A DNA stretch of 46,028 nt, taken from the NCBI GenBank assembly GCA_900547725.1, contig URHR01000007.1, positions 1 to 46,028 on the forward strand, in the 5' to 3' direction. The notes beneath the pieces were generated by a model. It saw only the letters and a program-made list of their open reading frames with translations. It did not search any database and was not told where the DNA came from. Source of the stretch: an uncultured Eubacteriales bacterium. Its GTDB lineage: Bacteria > Bacillota > Clostridia > Oscillospirales > CAG-272. A program made the position numbers and the translations under genes. Positions within the stretch are counted from its first letter, which is position 1; every line of letters begins with the position of its first letter. Shown one piece after another: positions 23,625 through 31,140 of this stretch.

Positions 23625-24935
23625 ATGGAACTGACAGCTATCCTCTGCGGACTGACCGGCTTGGGTGTATTTCTGTCGGTGCTTCTGAAACCGGAGTTTA
23701 CGATCGGTAAACTCCGGTTTGGCACGTATTGGGTCATTTCGCTGGCGGGCGTGCTTCTGCTTATCCCGCTGTGCGGAATTCCGCTCTCCTACATCGGGCG
23801 GGAACTGACAGCCGATTCATCGGTCAACCCCATTAAAATTCTGTTGCTGTTCTTCAGTATGACCTTCCTGTCCGTGTATCTGGACGAGGTGGGCTTTTTC
23901 CGTTATCTCGCCTCGGCGGCGTTGCGCAGAGCGGGCGGAAGCCAGACCGCGCTGTTTTTGGCGCTTTATCTCACCGTTGCGGTGCTGACAGTCTTTACCT
24001 CCAACGACATCGTGATTCTGACCTTCACGCCCTTTATCTGCTTTTTTGCGCGGCGGGCGAAGATTGACCCGCTTCCGTATCTGATTGCCGAATTTGTGGC
24101 GGCGAACACATGGAGTCTGCTGTTCGTCATCGGCAACCCGACCAACATTTACCTTGCCACGGCGGCGGGAATCGGGTTTGTCCCATACCTTGCGGTTATG
24201 GCGTTGCCGACCTGCATGGCGGGGGTCACCTCGCTTTGCGTTCTGTGGATTCTGTTCCGTCGGAAGCTGCGGGAACCGATGGGGGACGGGGAGACAGAGG
24301 CGGAAAAGATTGCAGATCCGCACGAACTGGAACTCGGCGTGTTCCATCTTGCGGGTGCGACGTTGCTGCTGGCGCTCAGTTCCTATCTGCATCTGGAAAT
24401 GGTCTGGGCGGCGCTCGGTTTTGCGCTTTCGCTGGCGGTTCTGACCGTTCTGCTGTTCCTGCACCGCCACGCAAGACCGACGGTTCTTTTCTCGGCGGTC
24501 AGACGTTTGCCGTTTGAGCTGATCCCGTTTGTTCTGTCGATGTTTGTACTGGTACTCGGAATGAACTATTCGGGGCTGACCGAGCGCCTCGCGGCGGTGC
24601 TTGTGACAGACCGCCCGATTCTCAGCGTCGGGATCTCTTCTTTCTTTGCGGCAAATCTCATCAACAATATTCCCATGAGCGTGCTGTTCAGCTCGGTACT
24701 GGAGACCGTGACCGACCCGGAGGTTTACCGGCAAGGCGTTTTTGCGGCGGTGGTCGGTTCCAATATCGGAGCGTATCTGACTCCTGTCGGCGCGTTGGCG
24801 GGCATCATGTGGTCATCCATTCTGCGGCGTTTCGGAATACGGTTTTCTTTCCGCAGATTCCTGCTTTACGGAGTGGCAGTCGCAATTCCCACGCTTTTTG
24901 CGGCGCTCGCGGGATTGTGGATCGTGCTCGGATGA
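23625..24935 (+). CDS. ArsB/NhaD-like ion transporter (SLC13/IT superfamily)
   Basis: A 436-residue polytopic membrane protein with about eleven hydrophobic segments. It has the layout of the ArsB/NhaD/CitM ion-transporter superfamily: LLLFFSMTFLSVYLDEVGFF, then the hairpin motif FTSNDIVILTFTPFI and the matched second-half motif ANLINNIPMSVLFS, with GNPTNIYLA and GSNIGAYLTPVGALAGIMW. These Asn/Asp hairpins are the substrate site in the family. It may export arsenite or antimonite, or exchange Na+ and H+, or move a dicarboxylate; no arsR or arsC is near. No strong SD precedes the ATG seven bases after yebC, so coupling is likely. Confidence 0.8.
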   Translation: MELTAILCGLTGLGVFLSVLLKPEFTIGKLRFGTYWVISLAGVLLLIPLCGIPLSYIGRELTADSSVNPIKILLLFFSMTFLSVYLDEVGFFRYLASAALRRAGGSQTALFLALYLTVAVLTVFTSNDIVILTFTPFICFFARRAKIDPLPYLIAEFVAANTWSLLFVIGNPTNIYLATAAGIGFVPYLAVMALPTCMAGVTSLCVLWILFRRKLREPMGDGETEAEKIADPHELELGVFHLAGATLLLALSSYLHLEMVWAALGFALSLAVLTVLLFLHRHARPTVLFSAVRRLPFELIPFVLSMFVLVLGMNYSGLTERLAAVLVTDRPILSVGISSFFAANLINNIPMSVLFSSVLETVTDPEVYRQGVFAAVVGSNIGAYLTPVGALAGIMWSSILRRFGIRFSFRRFLLYGVAVAIPTLFAALAGLWIVLG

Positions 24936-24940
24936 TGTTC

Positions 24941-24969
24941 TTGACATTTTCTCTGCGATGTGTTATAAT
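24941..24969 (+). promoter_or_regulatory. Sigma-A promoter of the Wzy-like gene
   Basis: Perfect TTGACA (24941-24946), 17-base spacer and perfect TATAAT (24964-24969). Transcription should start near 24976, 39 bases before the ATG at 25015. No terminator is visible after the permease gene just upstream. Confidence 0.92.
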
Positions 24970-25014
24970 AATATGAATCGGATTCTTTGCGGAAAGGCGG
25001 TGTGAAACCAAGCG

Positions 25015-26436
25015 ATGGAGTTTTTTGATATCCGCGATCTGTTTCGGATCGATAAACGCCGCAGGCTTCGTCTGGGGCTTTGGCTGATCGCAGTGATTGC
25101 GCTGACGCTCTGGCTGTTCTATCAGAAATATCGGGATGCGGAGCAGTCGGTATACTATGCCAGTATGATCGCTTCGTTGGTTCTCTTTGGGGCGGAACTT
25201 GTCTGGATTTTCCTGTGCTCCGACCGCAGGATTACGCCGCTGATCCTTTTTCTGGCGGCGTTCTATCTGGTGCGCAACAGCCAGTTTTTGCTGATGCTGC
25301 TCGGCGTATCATTTGACGTGCACCATCTGGTGATAATGAAGGCGGAGCTGAAAAGCGCGATTACCCTGACCTCGGTCGGGAATATCTGGGCGGGCTTTGC
25401 GGGTATCGTTGCAACCGTTCCGCAGGCGGAACTGCCGTCCGCAGGCACGACGGAGCAGGACTGCGCCGACAGCCGACGGCTGTTCGTTTTCCTCTGTGTC
25501 GGCGGGCTTCTTTCGGGCGCAGTTGCGTATGCGTTGGCGATTCTTCGCTTTTCGCAGTTCCTGTCCGGCGGCATGGCGGCGGTTGACGCGCTGGGGGGGC
25601 AGTTGCCTGCGATTCTTCCGTGGGTGGAAGCGCTGTTCGTGCCGTTCGGCATGGCGGCGGTTGCGTTTTACGGAAAGGAACGCTTTGGCGCTTCGGCGAT
25701 CGGTGCACTGACGGGATATTTCCTGCTGGCGCTCTTTTGCGGCAATCTCCCGCTCGGCGCTGCGGGGCTGTTCGTCACGGTATTTCTGATCTGCCTGCAG
25801 TCGCAAACAACCGGCAACCGCGCGCGAACCCATGTGGCGTTGGCGGCAACCGGGGTGCTGGTGTTGCTTCTTTCCCTGCTTGCAACGGTTCTGCGGAATC
25901 TGAAGGGGGGAGAGTTTCTCTCCCTGCCGAGTATCGCGGTGAACGCTTTTTCGGACATCGGGTACGGTTGCTTCGCTTTGCTTGCCGCATTGCGGATTGT
26001 TCCGAATACGGAGTCGTTCCGATTCGGTCTTTCCTATGCGGAAAATCTGCTCGGAGGCATTCTGCCGCCCGAACTCGACCCGAGCGGGATACTGGAGCGC
26101 CTGACCGCCGACACGCGAATTTACGAGACATGGGGGGCGCGCTATTTCAGCGAGGTGACCGCCAAGGTCGGGTTTTCCCCCGACGCGGAGGCATATCTCA
26201 ATTTCGGTCGGTTCGGTTTTCTGGCGATTTTCGTGATCTGCACGCTGATTGCCTTTTTCCTGAACCGATACCGCCGATACGGACAGGACAGCCGTTTTCC
26301 GAAGTATGCGGCGTGCGTGCTTCTGTATGCCTGTCTGATGATACCGACAGGGGACAGCTCCGCAGTCCTGCGGATGTTCCTCTGGGGCGTGCTTCTGATG
26401 GCGCTTGCAATCCGCGCGTGCAGGAAGCGGAACTGA
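25015..26436 (+). CDS. O-antigen/oligosaccharide repeat polymerase-like membrane protein (Wzy-like)
   Basis: A 473-residue polytopic membrane protein with about twelve hydrophobic segments. No exact family motif is fixed, but the overall layout resembles Wzy oligosaccharide repeat-unit polymerases. A long non-membrane loop lies between about 340 and 395 (SFRFGLSYAENLLGGILPPEL, then YETWGARYFSEVTAKVGFSP) and ends in the Wzy-like DAEAYLNFGRFGFLAIF before the last helices. Such enzymes link repeat units of surface polysaccharide on the outer face of the membrane. No glycosyltransferase or flippase gene is near, so it is an orphan. AAGGCGG lies before the ATG. It is bracketed by a perfect promoter and a strong terminator, so it is a single-gene unit. 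Confidence 0.6.
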   Translation: MEFFDIRDLFRIDKRRRLRLGLWLIAVIALTLWLFYQKYRDAEQSVYYASMIASLVLFGAELVWIFLCSDRRITPLILFLAAFYLVRNSQFLLMLLGVSFDVHHLVIMKAELKSAITLTSVGNIWAGFAGIVATVPQAELPSAGTTEQDCADSRRLFVFLCVGGLLSGAVAYALAILRFSQFLSGGMAAVDALGGQLPAILPWVEALFVPFGMAAVAFYGKERFGASAIGALTGYFLLALFCGNLPLGAAGLFVTVFLICLQSQTTGNRARTHVALAATGVLVLLLSLLATVLRNLKGGEFLSLPSIAVNAFSDIGYGCFALLAALRIVPNTESFRFGLSYAENLLGGILPPELDPSGILERLTADTRIYETWGARYFSEVTAKVGFSPDAEAYLNFGRFGFLAIFVICTLIAFFLNRYRRYGQDSRFPKYAACVLLYACLMIPTGDSSAVLRMFLWGVLLMALAIRACRKRN

Positions 26437-26485
26437 ATACAAAAAGGGATTCCTCGGAGGGAATCCCTTTTTGTATTACTTTTTC
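26436..26485. terminator. Bidirectional terminator between the Wzy-like gene and clpX
   Basis: AATACAAAAAGGGATTCC (26436-26453) pairs perfectly with GGAATCCCTTTTTGTATT (26460-26477) around a six-base loop, then ACTTTTT. The 18-bp stem carries A/T runs on its outer part in both directions, so it can terminate both convergent units. Confidence 0.93.
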
Positions 26486-26561
26486 CCGCGTGCGGCGGGG
26501 GATTTTGCCGCAGACGCTGACGAATCGGCGGTAGAATGCGGTATTGCCTTAAGCCGCGGTC

Positions 26562-27896
26562 TTATTTTCCCTCTTCCAACAAATCCTTGCGGTAGGTGAA
26601 CTTGCAGTCACCCGTCTTGCGGATGCATGCGGGCGTGACCTCAACCGCGGCAATGTCGCGGCGGGAGGGAACTTCGTACATCAGCTTCGTCATCGCGCTT
26701 TCCAGTATCGCGCGCAGACCGCGTGCGCCTGTATTGCGTTCCAGTGCCAATTCCGCAACCGTGTCCAACGCCTCGGGAGAGAAGCGCAACTCCACGCCGT
26801 CCATCGCAAACAGCTTTTCGTATTGCTTGGTCAGCGAGTTTTTCGGCTCGGTCAGAATCTGCACCAGTGCGCTTTTGTCCAGATCAGACAGCGCCACGAT
26901 GACGGGGATACGTCCCACCAACTCGGGAATCATACCGTACTTTACAATGTCGTGCGGGATGACATCCTTGAAAATTCCGCTGCTCTTTTTCTCGGATTTC
27001 GTGCGGATCTCGCCGCCGAAGCCGATGGTCTGGTTGCCCTCGCGCTTTTCGATGATGTCCTCAAGACCGTCAAATGCGCCGCCACAGATGAACAGAATGT
27101 TCTTGGTGTTGATCTGGATGAACTCCTGATTCGGGTGCTTTCTGCCGCCCTGCGGGGGAACGTTGGAAACCGTGCCTTCCAGAATTTTCAGAAGCGCCTG
27201 CTGAACGCCCTCACCCGATACGTCGCGCGTGATCGAACGGTTTTCGCTCTTGCGGGCAATCTTGTCGATTTCATCAATATAAATGATACCGCGCTCGGCA
27301 AGCTCCACATCGTAGTCCGCCGCCTGAATCAGCCGGAGCAGAATGTTCTCCACATCCTCACCGACATACCCCGCCTCGGTCAGCGTGGTCGCGTCCGCAA
27401 TCGCGAAAGGAACCTTCATGGTTCGCGCCAACGTCTGCGCAAGGTAGGTTTTTCCGACACCGGTCGGACCGATCAGAAGCACATTGCTCTTCTGCAGTTC
27501 CACATCTTCCTGCGCGGTCTCGACCTCCGCTTCAGCGGCTTTTTTCTTGCCCTTTCCCGCCGCAGACTTTGCGGGGGTGTTGGTCAGAATGCGCTTGTAG
27601 TGGTTGTAAACCGCCACCGAGAGCGCAACCTTTGCCTCGTCCTGCCCGATGACATAGCGATCCAGCGTTTCCTTGATCTGCATGGGGCGGGGGAGTTCCT
27701 CAAGCGTCAGCTTCCCTCCGTTTTTCTTCTTCCGCGGCGTTTCCTCGTCAATGCTGTCAACCAACTGGTTGCAGGCGTCCAGACAGTAGTCGCAGATAAA
27801 AACCGGGCTTGTGGGGGAGGGAATCAGAAAATCGACCTCTTTTTCGCTTCTGCCGCAGAAAGAACAGTAGTGCATACCGTTTTTGTTACTTGCCAT
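26562..27896 (-). CDS. clpX: ATP-dependent Clp protease ATP-binding subunit ClpX
   Basis: A 444-residue AAA+ unfoldase that feeds proteins to ClpP. The N-terminal zinc domain has Cys11, Cys14, Cys35 and Cys38. Walker A is GPTGVGKTYLA, Walker B is IIYIDEIDKI, the pore loop is GYVGED, and sensor and RKH regions follow (IQINTKNILFICGGAFDGLE). The LGF/IGF loop that docks on ClpP reads IGFGGEI. A Lys/Ala/Glu-rich insert (AAGKGKKKAAEAEVETAQ) between about residues 116 and 134 is longer than usual. It is the last gene of tig-clpP-clpX, 27 bases after clpP, with AAAGGA as SD. Confidence 0.97.
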   Translation of the reverse strand: MASNKNGMHYCSFCGRSEKEVDFLIPSPTSPVFICDYCLDACNQLVDSIDEETPRKKKNGGKLTLEELPRPMQIKETLDRYVIGQDEAKVALSVAVYNHYKRILTNTPAKSAAGKGKKKAAEAEVETAQEDVELQKSNVLLIGPTGVGKTYLAQTLARTMKVPFAIADATTLTEAGYVGEDVENILLRLIQAADYDVELAERGIIYIDEIDKIARKSENRSITRDVSGEGVQQALLKILEGTVSNVPPQGGRKHPNQEFIQINTKNILFICGGAFDGLEDIIEKREGNQTIGFGGEIRTKSEKKSSGIFKDVIPHDIVKYGMIPELVGRIPVIVALSDLDKSALVQILTEPKNSLTKQYEKLFAMDGVELRFSPEALDTVAELALERNTGARGLRAILESAMTKLMYEVPSRRDIAAVEVTPACIRKTGDCKFTYRKDLLEEGK

Positions 27897-27923
27897 GCTG
27901 TTAAAATCCTTTCTTCGGTCCGC

Positions 27924-28535
27924 TCAGGCTCTCTTTTCGATCACGCGGTCAATCAGACCGTATTCCATAGCCTCCTGCGCGGTCATATAGTTGTCGCGGT
28001 CGGTGTCGCGCTCGATGATCTCAAGCGGCTTTCCCGTGTTCGCGGCAAGAATGCCGTTCAGCGTTTTTTTGATGTGCAGAATCTGCTCTGCCTGAATCTG
28101 AATGTCGGTTGCCTGACCCTTTGCGCCGCCGAGGGGCTGATGGATCATGATTTCGCTGTGCGGCAGCGCCAACCGCTTGCCCTTTGCGCCGGACGAGAGC
28201 AGAAACGCGCCCATGCTTGCCGCCATGCCGATGCAGATGGTGGAAACGTCACACTTGATGAACTGCATGGTGTCGTAAATCGCCATGCCCGCGCTGACCG
28301 AGCCGCCGGGGGAATTGATATAAAAGGAAATTTCCTTGTCGGGATCCTGCGCTTCGAGGAACAGCATCTGTGCCACGACCAACGACGCGGTGGTATCGTT
28401 CACTTCATCCGCGAGGAATACGATGCGGTCATTGAGCAGGCGCGAGAAAATGTCATAGGAGCGCTCGCCGCGGTTGGTTTGTTCCACCACCATCGGGACG
28501 AGTGCGGCACGGGTAAAATCTCTTGCGTCAAGCAT
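27924..28535 (-). CDS. clpP: ATP-dependent Clp protease proteolytic subunit ClpP
   Basis: A 203-residue serine peptidase forming the double-heptamer chamber with ClpX. The triad is Ser107 (GMAASMGAF), His132 (SEIMIHQPLGG) and Asp181 (DTDRDNYM). The N-terminal VVEQTNRGERSYDIFSRLLNDRI and YINSPGGSVSAG are family hallmarks. GAGAGG precedes the start. It lies between tig and clpX, the standard order. Confidence 0.98.
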   Translation of the reverse strand: MLDARDFTRAALVPMVVEQTNRGERSYDIFSRLLNDRIVFLADEVNDTTASLVVAQMLFLEAQDPDKEISFYINSPGGSVSAGMAIYDTMQFIKCDVSTICIGMAASMGAFLLSSGAKGKRLALPHSEIMIHQPLGGAKGQATDIQIQAEQILHIKKTLNGILAANTGKPLEIIERDTDRDNYMTAQEAMEYGLIDRVIEKRA

Positions 28536-28570
28536 TGTTTGTACCTCTCTTTCGGAATTTCGGATAATTT

Positions 28571-28600
28571 GAACCGGAAACGCCGACGGGCTTCCGGTTC
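28571..28600. other. Intercistronic hairpin between tig and clpP
   Basis: GAACCGGAA (28571-28579) pairs with TTCCGGTTC (28592-28600) around a 12-base loop. Neither side has a T-run, so it is more likely an mRNA-processing or stabilising hairpin than a terminator. It may let trigger factor and ClpP be produced at different levels. Confidence 0.5.
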
Positions 28601-28608
28601 ATAATGGA

Positions 28609-29895
28609 TTACTTCTTGATAACAGCCTTTTCCTTGACCAGATCCATTGCCTTCTTGACCTTCATGTCCTCGGCAACGGAATCGAGCGGAACAGCCTTGC
28701 GAACGTCCTCTTCCTTCATCTGGTAAGCGTCCGCAATCCGCTTGATCTCGCCGTTGATGTCCTCTTCGGTGGCTTCCAGCTTCTCAAGCTCTGCGATCTT
28801 CTCGAGCGCCAGACGCAGTTTCACCTGCTTCTCTGCCTGCGGGCGGAGCTGTGCGCGGAGCTTGTCGAGATCCAGACCGGTGTACTGGAAGTAGGTTTTG
28901 AGATCCAGACCCTGCATCCGCAGACGGTTGTCGTAGTCGCGCACGAAGTTCTCGGTTTCGGCAACATACATCGCCTCGGGAATCTCCGCTTCCACCTTTT
29001 CAATCAGCGTATCGAGCACGGCGCTTTCGAATGCGGAATCGGCTTCGTCCTCATGTCTCTTAGCGATTTTCGCCTTGACATCCTTCTTATATTCATCAAA
29101 GGTGTCGAATTCGGTGAAATCCTTTGCAAAATCGTTGTCCAGAGCGGGCAGTTCAATGTGCTGGATCTTGTGAATGGTGGTCTTGAAGACTGCGGGCTTG
29201 CCTGCCAGTTCCTTGACATGGTAGTCGGCAGGGAAGGAGACCTTCACGTCGAACGTCTCGTTCAGGGTGTGTCCCGCAACCTGCTCCTCATAGCCGGGGA
29301 TGAAGTTTCCCGAGCCGAGCTTGAGCGGGTAATCGCTGCCCTTGCCGCCGTCGAAGGGAACGCCGTCGATCGAGCCGTCGAAATCAATGGTGCAGATATC
29401 GCCCATTTCCGCCTTGCCGCCTTCGTCGAGGTCGGTCTCGCGGGAGTTGCGCTCCTGAAGGGTTTTGATCTCCTGATCGACTTCCTCGTCGGTAACCGGA
29501 GCAACGGTCTTTTCGGCTTCGATGCCGAAGTAGTTCTCGATCTTGACCTCGGGTCTGACCGCAACCTTTGCGGAGAAGACCACGCCGTCTTCGTCGCTGA
29601 CCGACACGACGTCGAAATCGGGCTGACCGACCGTGTCAAGTTTGCTTTCCTTCAGCGCTTCCTCGTAAGCGGCGGGCAGAACCGCGTTGAACGCGTCCTC
29701 ATAGAAATAGCCCTTGCCGTACATCTTTTCCACGACCGCGCGCGGCGCTTTTCCCTTGCGGAAGCCGGGAACGGTGATCTTTCCGGAATTCTTGCGGAAA
29801 GAGTCGCTTACCGCCTTGGCAAAGGTGTCCTTATCAACCGAAAACTGCAAGGTCCATACGCCTTTGTCGGTCTTTTCGGATTTGATGAGATTCAT
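28609..29895 (-). CDS. tig: Trigger factor
   Basis: A 428-residue ribosome-associated chaperone and peptidyl-prolyl isomerase. The start at 29895 (MNLIKSEKTDKGVW) has GGAGGA seven bases upstream; the in-frame ATG at 29910 overlaps this SD region and is rejected. The N-terminal ribosome-binding domain has the signature GFRKGKAPR; the FKBP domain lies at about 155-240 (DICTIDFDGSIDGVPFDGG, LGSGNFIPGYEEQ); the helical C-terminal domain follows. It is first in the operon with clpP and clpX, as in many bacteria. Confidence 0.96.
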   Translation of the reverse strand: MNLIKSEKTDKGVWTLQFSVDKDTFAKAVSDSFRKNSGKITVPGFRKGKAPRAVVEKMYGKGYFYEDAFNAVLPAAYEEALKESKLDTVGQPDFDVVSVSDEDGVVFSAKVAVRPEVKIENYFGIEAEKTVAPVTDEEVDQEIKTLQERNSRETDLDEGGKAEMGDICTIDFDGSIDGVPFDGGKGSDYPLKLGSGNFIPGYEEQVAGHTLNETFDVKVSFPADYHVKELAGKPAVFKTTIHKIQHIELPALDNDFAKDFTEFDTFDEYKKDVKAKIAKRHEDEADSAFESAVLDTLIEKVEAEIPEAMYVAETENFVRDYDNRLRMQGLDLKTYFQYTGLDLDKLRAQLRPQAEKQVKLRLALEKIAELEKLEATEEDINGEIKRIADAYQMKEEDVRKAVPLDSVAEDMKVKKAMDLVKEKAVIKK

Positions 29896-29945
29896 TTTAC
29901 TATCCTCCAAACATGATATTGGTTCTGATTTTACATACAGAATAT

Positions 29946-29974
29946 ATTATATAATTTTTTGTGCTTTTTGTCAA
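29946..29974 (-). promoter_or_regulatory. Sigma-A promoter of tig-clpP-clpX
   Basis: On the minus strand: TTGACA (29974-29969), 17-base A-rich spacer, TATAAT (29951-29946). It lies about 50 bases before the tig start. No CtsR- or CIRCE-type operator is evident in the short leader, though no systematic search was possible. Confidence 0.9.
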
Positions 29975-30010
29975 TAGGTTTTTGAACTTTCGGCTTTTTG
30001 ACCAAAAAGG

Positions 30011-30736
30011 TTAGAGTTCAATCGGCAGGGGTGCAAAATTCAGATAGTCGGCGGCACAGTTTGTAAAACGGATGCCCTCATAAATCAGGGTCGGCGGGGC
30101 AGAATATGCGCCGTGGATATGCCCGAACCAGCAGTCGCGGATTCCGTACTCGTGCAGCACTTCCGTAATTTCGCGGCAGACGAAATCGCCCCAGACCGGC
30201 GGAAAATGGAAAAACACGCAAATCGGCGCCTGCGGCGCTTCGGTCTGTCGCAGTCTTACCGCCGCGTCCAGACTCATCCGCAGGCGGATCACCTCGCGGT
30301 TGATGATTTTTGCGTAGTCGACCTCGCCCACCGTCCGCTGCTGTTCCTCGTCAAGAAACCATCCGCGCGTTCCCGCGATCAGCACGCCTTCGCGCAGAAA
30401 GGCGTTGTTGGAGAGCAGATGCAGGCTCATCGCGCCGATGCGATTCCAGAATTCCTCGGTCTTTCGTTGCGTCGACCACCAGAAATCGTGGTTTCCTTTT
30501 CCGATGAGCTTTTCCCCGGGCAGGGAATCGAGAAAGCGGAAATCCTCCGCCGTGTCCTCCAGACGCAGTCCCCAAGAAACGTCGCCGGGGACAATGACCG
30601 TATCGGTCGGCTTCACGGCGGCGCACCAGTTTTTTTGCATTTTTTCGGTATAGCCCGCCCAACGCGCGCCGAAAACCTCCATGGATTTGGAGCGGTCGGA
30701 GGACAGATGCAGATCCGCCATGACGAAAAGCGACAT
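30011..30736 (-). CDS. Calcineurin-like metallophosphoesterase
   Basis: A 241-residue cytoplasmic enzyme. The start at 30736 follows AAAGGAGA; an upstream in-frame ATG at 30784 has no SD. All metal-binding blocks are present: MADLHLS (Asp and His), IVPGDVSWG (GD motif), IGKGNHDFWW (GNHD), ICVFFHFPPVWG and WFGHIHGAYS (GHxH). The family hydrolyses phosphomonoesters or diesters; the substrate is unknown. It reads away from the DUF1540 gene. Downstream on the minus strand lies only a short A/T-rich palindrome before the tig promoter. Confidence 0.88.
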   Translation of the reverse strand: MSLFVMADLHLSSDRSKSMEVFGARWAGYTEKMQKNWCAAVKPTDTVIVPGDVSWGLRLEDTAEDFRFLDSLPGEKLIGKGNHDFWWSTQRKTEEFWNRIGAMSLHLLSNNAFLREGVLIAGTRGWFLDEEQQRTVGEVDYAKIINREVIRLRMSLDAAVRLRQTEAPQAPICVFFHFPPVWGDFVCREITEVLHEYGIRDCWFGHIHGAYSAPPTLIYEGIRFTNCAADYLNFAPLPIEL

Positions 30737-30833
30737 AATGGGTCTCCTTTTTTCGGAATAAATCCCGCCGTTGCGGGGCATCATAAGGACACCGGTTCAT
30801 CCGGAATCGTTTTTTTGGAAAGAGGACAGGAAA

Positions 30834-31019
30834 ATGGAAGATCGGAAGCAAGAATGCGGTTGCAAGCACATCAAGGGAATTCACTGCGACGTTCAGAACT
30901 GCTACTACCATGACGCGCAGACTTACTGCACGGCGGGACAGATCGCCGTTGGACCCAACAACGCGGGTTGCTCGGGCGAGACGCTCTGCGTGACCTTCAA
31001 GCCGAAGGAAAACAACTAA
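30834..31019 (+). CDS. DUF1540 cysteine-rich small protein
   Basis: A 61-residue protein with seven Cys (residues 8, 10, 18, 23, 32, 46, 52). It matches the DUF1540 pattern: HCDVQNCYYHD, then TYCTAGQIAVG and a final TLCVTFKP. The family is frequent in Clostridia and probably binds a metal through the Cys residues; function is unknown. The start at 30834 follows AGAGGACAGG; the reading from 30771 lacks an SD and the family start. A folded intergenic element begins within a few bases of its stop codon. Confidence 0.85.
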   Translation: MEDRKQECGCKHIKGIHCDVQNCYYHDAQTYCTAGQIAVGPNNAGCSGETLCVTFKPKENN

Positions 31020-31023
31020 GCAA

Positions 31024-31084
31024 GACAAGACCCCGGGCTTTGCCCGAACCCACTCAGGGGACTTCTTTCGGGAAGTCCCCTGAG
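31024..31084 (+). repeat. Structured intergenic element, copy 1
   Basis: Just after the DUF1540 stop codon the order is AAGACC, hairpin CGGGC-TTT-GCCCG, AACCC, then hairpin CTCAGGGGACTTC / GAAGTCCCCTGAG (13 bp, loop about five bases). No T-run follows, so it is not a classic terminator. The same order of boxes and hairpins, with different stem sequences, occurs at 45849-45937. It lies between convergent genes (DUF1540 and thrC). Confidence 0.7.
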
Positions 31085-31140
31085 AACCTTCAATAAGGGG
31101 AGATTCGGTTGGATTTTACCTCGTGCGGATTTTTGGCACG

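Noticed and set aside
23625..24935. Arsenite resistance locus
   Set aside because: The permease belongs to the broad ArsB/NhaD superfamily, but no arsR, arsC or arsA is present, so a specific arsenic role is not supported.
26823..28604. 593-codon plus-strand frame opposite clpX and clpP
   Set aside because: It is the antisense of two highly conserved genes with all catalytic residues present.
30737..30833. Divergent promoters between the metallophosphoesterase and DUF1540 genes
   Set aside because: A TATGAT on the minus strand and CCGG palindromes are visible, but no -35 box at the right distance was found on either strand.
31053..31084. Simple Rho-independent terminator after the DUF1540 gene
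   Set aside because: The 13-bp stem is strong but lacks a T-run on either strand, and it is part of a two-hairpin layout shared with 45849-45937, so it was listed as a repeat element.
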